From the NCBI GenBank assembly GCA_021209875.1, contig JAGYVD010000003.1:4960001-5024000 (forward strand): a stretch of 64,000 nucleotides of DNA. The letters run 5' to 3'. A model generated the notes under the pieces. That model had not been told where the DNA came from. It did no database searches and worked only from the letters and a program-made list of their open reading frames with translations. Within the stretch, counting starts at the first letter, position 1. Every line of letters begins with the position of its first letter. The DNA is from Rosellinia necatrix. Its lineage: Eukaryota; Ascomycota; Sordariomycetes; Xylariales; Xylariaceae. Below, one piece after another: positions 60,901 through 64,000 of the stretch. The position numbers were made by a program, and so were the translations under genes.

Positions 60901-61361
60901 ATGCCAGTACATGTCACCTTATCTACCTCATGCATACATACTACGTGCAGAAACTCTTGGGGTGCCTTCCTTGACAACATCACTGTCTGGTACTAGTGTA
61001 TCTAAGTTAGGTAGTAGTCTCGGCAGCAACCTCCCCCGGGTTGTTTGGTCAACTCTCACCACCAATAACTTCTTAATTCCTTCACCTTGCATGCCCATCT
61101 CTTCTTTTCCTCCTCACAACTTCACCACCTCACCACACCGCGCCCGCCGTTGCCTTCCACAAGGCCCAGAAACATCATACTAGACCCAAACATCGTATCC
61201 GACCAACACAACGCCGCACTCTTAGATACTTGGCACTGGTGGCCCGCTCCTTGTTTACTCCGTTCGGCACTATCCGAAACTCAACCCCGAACGCGAACGA
61301 GAGCGAGAACGAGAGCGACCCCCGAACAAACCCATCAGCATCACGTCAATTATCTACAGCC
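57989..61361. other. 3.4 kb gene-poor region
   Basis: No supported gene. Holds the kinesin promoter, a tandem GGCATGGCGGAG-type 12-bp repeat at about 58,708-58,745, GGTA runs at 59,195-59,218 and 60,413-60,435, a (CTGCTC)n run at about 59,890-59,915, and a tRNA-D-arm-like TGCTAACCACCTACTGATAGC near 60,288. Short frames have no motifs. Confidence 0.55.
59889..59915. repeat. (CTGCTC)n hexanucleotide repeat
   Basis: Four to five consecutive CTGCTC units in non-coding DNA. Confidence 0.85.
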
Positions 61362-62155
61362 ATGTTTGCCGATCAGATCGCGCTTCTTGCGCTCTCTTCC
61401 CTCACGCTTGTCTCCGCTCAAGCCAACTCCAACTCGACCTTCAAAATCGACCCCAGCACAGTGGAACCCCTTCAACAGTGTACGTTGGCTTGTGATGATC
61501 TATGCTCCAAGTGAACGTGACGCAATGATACTGACCGTGTAAATCTAGCCATGTGGTGCGGCGCACAGCAGGATAGCTGCAACACCCTGTGTGGTACTGC
61601 CATCGTCAATAACTGTACACCTGTTAGTCTTCCACTGCTCCCTGTGATAGGGGCGTGGCGTACTAACGTCTTTGGCCATCTTTTTAGGAGACTCTTGACT
61701 TCATGTGCGAATGTACAGGTGGCAACATCCCTGACATGAACTTGTACCTGAACACCATCCCTTGGGTAAGCCTACAGATCAATGATCCTAGCTTGCCAGC
61801 TTCATGGCCTATCTACCAATCCTGGATCGCTGACTTTTTCTCCAAATAGTTTGTTTGTGATAAGCTGCAGACAGACTGCACTGTCGCGCACGAGGGCGAC
61901 GCCGCTGGCCAGAAGAATTGCACCGCAACCTACAAGGATACTTGTGGTACCGAAAACGTGCAGGACCATAAGGGAGAAGGTGCTGTGAGCGCCACTACTA
62001 GCGCTAGTACGTCGGCTGGACCCGAACCGACGACATCCACCACGCCAGAGACCACGTCATCCTCAGCGGGTGCTGCTGCTGCCACTGCTCATATCCAGCA
62101 TATTGGAAATGGCGCCGCAGCCGTGGCACTCGGCCTGCTTGCCTATGCTCTCTAG
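61362..62155 (+). CDS. Cysteine-rich, probable GPI-anchored surface protein (DUF7707-like)
   Basis: Four exons, 61362-61479, 61549-61622, 61688-61765 and 61850-62155, give 191 residues. All borders are GT-AG. A signal peptide (IALLALSSLTLVSA) is followed by a domain with paired cysteines: SMWCGAQQDSCNTLC, NNCTPETLDFMCECTGG, NTIPWFVCDKLQTDC and NCTATYKDTC. This spacing and the IPWFxC block match a family of small fungal GPI proteins I associate with DUF7707. After it comes a Ser/Thr-rich stalk (SATTSASTSAGPEPTTSTT) and a C-terminal hydrophobic stretch (AAAVALGLLAYAL) typical of GPI attachment signals. Several N-glycosylation sequons are present (NST, NCT). Likely a cell-wall or plasma-membrane surface protein; role unknown. 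Confidence 0.85.
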
Positions 62156-62915
62156 ATCGGAGCGTGCTGCAACAATGAGTTGCTAGGTTGAAAGCCGTGC
62201 TAGCTTGCACACGTAGGGGAGAGGGCCGTCGTCAATTCAAGCTCGTGGTATGGCTGCAGTGGTGTGTCAAAGAGCACCAGACAATACGAGCAGTATGCTC
62301 CAAATCTTTTGGCCCTGGCGCAGAGAGCAGCGCACGGTGGGCCCTCGATTCACGACGCGGGATGACCGAAGCAACGATATGGTATACGAAGAGAAAAGAC
62401 GAGTTTAGCGGTAACGGGAGTCAAAGATCGGTACCTTTTTCTTATTTCCATTCGGTGCCTCCAGTAGTCTTTCGAGTAGTCTTTCACCCTCCGGATAACT
62501 GTACCATTCTAGAAGAATTGCTGTGTGAAGAACGAAGCCACAGGCGGTGGTGGTAATAATACGTTATGAACGATCAAAGTTATCGGAACAAAGAAAAACA
62601 ATGAAATTGTAATAACAAGTCAGTGTCCGTGTTTTCTTTGCTATTACTTTAATATATATACGGCCTCAAGACGATTGCTGCTGCCCTTACGTGAGACTCT
62701 CGCTTTTTGCCTTCTGCAGTTCCCCCATAGCACTAAGCAAACAAAGCTTTGTTCATTGACCCCTTTCAGCAGCACTCATCTTAATAGTCCTGTGGAACCT
62801 TCCTTCTCGCACCTCATCTGCAAACGATGCTAGTTACTCTAAGTCAGCCTAGGAACTGACATTCTACTCAGCAACCACTACAGATTCCGGAGACGCCCTC
62901 GCGCACCACCTCGCC
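62156..62915. other. Intergenic region upstream of the amidoligase-like gene
   Basis: 760 bp carrying the 3' end of the GPI-protein gene and the next promoter. A TATATATA stretch lies near 62,650. No gene seen. Confidence 0.5.
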
Positions 62916-64000
62916 ATGGCACCTAACCAAGAAGCCAAGTCATTTACCGTACCTGTCGGTACGCGTCTCAGCCAAGGCGTCGAGCTCGAGTTTCTTGTAG
63001 CATACTTATTTACAGCCGATGTCGACCCAGACGAGCAAGATCAATCATCCTTAGCCCCCATCCTCCGGATCGATGCCGACGACGACGCTGACCCTGATGC
63101 TATCGACGAGGTTGTTGAGGAGCACATCCGGACAACGCTCCGCAATCACGGTTTACGTGTACGAGACCACTCACGCGCCAAGAAAGACGGGCCTTCTTAT
63201 CTCATCGACCTTGACGAGTGGGACGTTGGCACCGATCTCACAGTCAGGAAGGGGATAGAAGAGCATGAGCTCTCTAGGATGAAGCTGGGCGAGTACCAGT
63301 GGCTCGGAGTAGAGTTACGGAGCCCGGCTCGCTGGGACAGACCGGACGCGCACGACGAGATCCAGTTCGTGGTGAACTTACTCAAGGCTAAATACCGCGT
63401 GCGCGTCAACCCTTCCTGCGGTCTCCACGTGCACGTCGGCAACGGGTCACGATACTTCGACGCCAGGACACTGAAGCGCGTCGGCGCGTTCTTCTTCGCC
63501 GCCGACCCCATGCTCTCGCGGCTTCACGCCCCCTGGCGCCGGGCCGACCCCAACTTCTCGAACAGCATCAGGTACGGGAGCCAGCTGGCGTGCACGCGCG
63601 GGATGAAGGCCGCAGACGCGGACAAATTGGTTATGATCGAGGCGAACGCGATCGAGGTGGCGGACCTAGAGGGTTTCGCGCTGGAGACGATGCCCGTTGT
63701 CCCGTGGTCCGACCGGTCGAGGGAAGAGGTCGATTTCGGAGGGAGGGAAAAATGGAAACAGTACGCCGATGCGCGCGTTAGGGATGGCCCGTATCTCACA
63801 CTAAGTGAAGACCCATCATTGTCGATATCCAGCGAGACATCCGGCGACTCCATTACCACCCAATCAGACTCGCCATCACCGGCCACGCCAAGCGACAGCG
63901 ACGGGGGTGGCGCGTATTATCGCCGCTTCCAAAAGCTCATGGGGACCCCCCGGTTCCAGAAGCTTTGTTTGGAGGAGCTTGGACACAGAAATACCGAGTC
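62916..64000 (+). CDS. Amidoligase-like protein (5' part, cut by window end)
   Basis: The frame opens at ATG 62,916 (cgccATGGC) and stays open to the last base, so 361 codons are visible and the gene continues beyond the window. Near the start, GTRLSQGVELEFLVAYL matches the opening GxExEF-type strand of putative amidoligase enzymes (Amidoligase_2). Later, YQWLGVELRSPAR and NPSCGLHVHVGNG carry the second Glu and the His-x-His expected in that ATP-grasp-like/glutamine-synthetase-fold group. Fungal members often occur as large families and are thought to form amide bonds on peptides or small molecules; no substrate can be inferred here. A Ser/Asp-rich loop (SLSISSETSGDSITTQSDS) is probably an insert. 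No intron is evident in the visible part. Confidence 0.82.
   Translation, partial: MAPNQEAKSFTVPVGTRLSQGVELEFLVAYLFTADVDPDEQDQSSLAPILRIDADDDADPDAIDEVVEEHIRTTLRNHGLRVRDHSRAKKDGPSYLIDLDEWDVGTDLTVRKGIEEHELSRMKLGEYQWLGVELRSPARWDRPDAHDEIQFVVNLLKAKYRVRVNPSCGLHVHVGNGSRYFDARTLKRVGAFFFAADPMLSRLHAPWRRADPNFSNSIRYGSQLACTRGMKAADADKLVMIEANAIEVADLEGFALETMPVVPWSDRSREEVDFGGREKWKQYADARVRDGPYLTLSEDPSLSISSETSGDSITTQSDSPSPATPSDSDGGGAYYRRFQKLMGTPRFQKLCLEELGHRNTE

Overview
The window is nuclear DNA of a filamentous ascomycete (Pezizomycotina, probably Sordariomycetes). The evidence is short GT-AG introns (about 55-250 bp) with CTAAC-type branch sites, GC-rich coding exons, fungal-type gene families, and long intergenic stretches full of TACC/GGTA tetranucleotide tracts. 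I cannot name the species. Fifteen protein-coding genes are supported. Most multi-exon models were rebuilt by hand from splice signals and an unbroken reading frame.

Left part (1-22 kb): a lumazine synthase gene (riboflavin synthesis) converges on a large, disordered, conserved-looking gene. An 8.9 kb gene-poor stretch follows, then a manganese-type CDF metal transporter. Next comes a divergent pair of uncharacterised genes: a 414-residue C-tail-anchored membrane protein and a 919-residue protein with a trypsin-like His-Asp-Ser arrangement plus a coiled coil. Their start codons are only 235 bp apart.

Middle part (22-42.5 kb): the STT4-type phosphatidylinositol 4-kinase gene (seven exons) and the proteasome beta-6 (PRE7) gene are divergent and share a roughly 0.6 kb promoter. 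A 7.4 kb gene-poor stretch with two unrelated 9-bp minisatellites leads to an RRM+YTH protein, a probable m6A reader with three tryptophans at the aromatic-cage positions. A small heat-shock protein of the Hsp30 type follows, with a heat-shock element and TATA box upstream.

Right part (44-64 kb): three secreted carbohydrate-active enzymes lie on the minus strand: GH54 alpha-L-arabinofuranosidase with CBM42, GH17 endo-beta-1,3-glucanase, and GH53 endo-beta-1,4-galactanase. The GH54 and GH53 enzymes would jointly take apart arabinogalactan side chains of pectin. The galactanase gene appears to need a 5-nucleotide microexon. Interspersed are a low-complexity single-pass membrane protein and a divergent C-terminal-motor kinesin. 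After a 3.4 kb gap come a small cysteine-rich GPI-type protein and the 5' part of an amidoligase-like gene cut by the window end.

No rRNA gene, CRISPR array, intact transposon or convincing intact tRNA was found. Several tRNA-like half-sequences are noted as possible SINE or pseudo-tRNA remnants.
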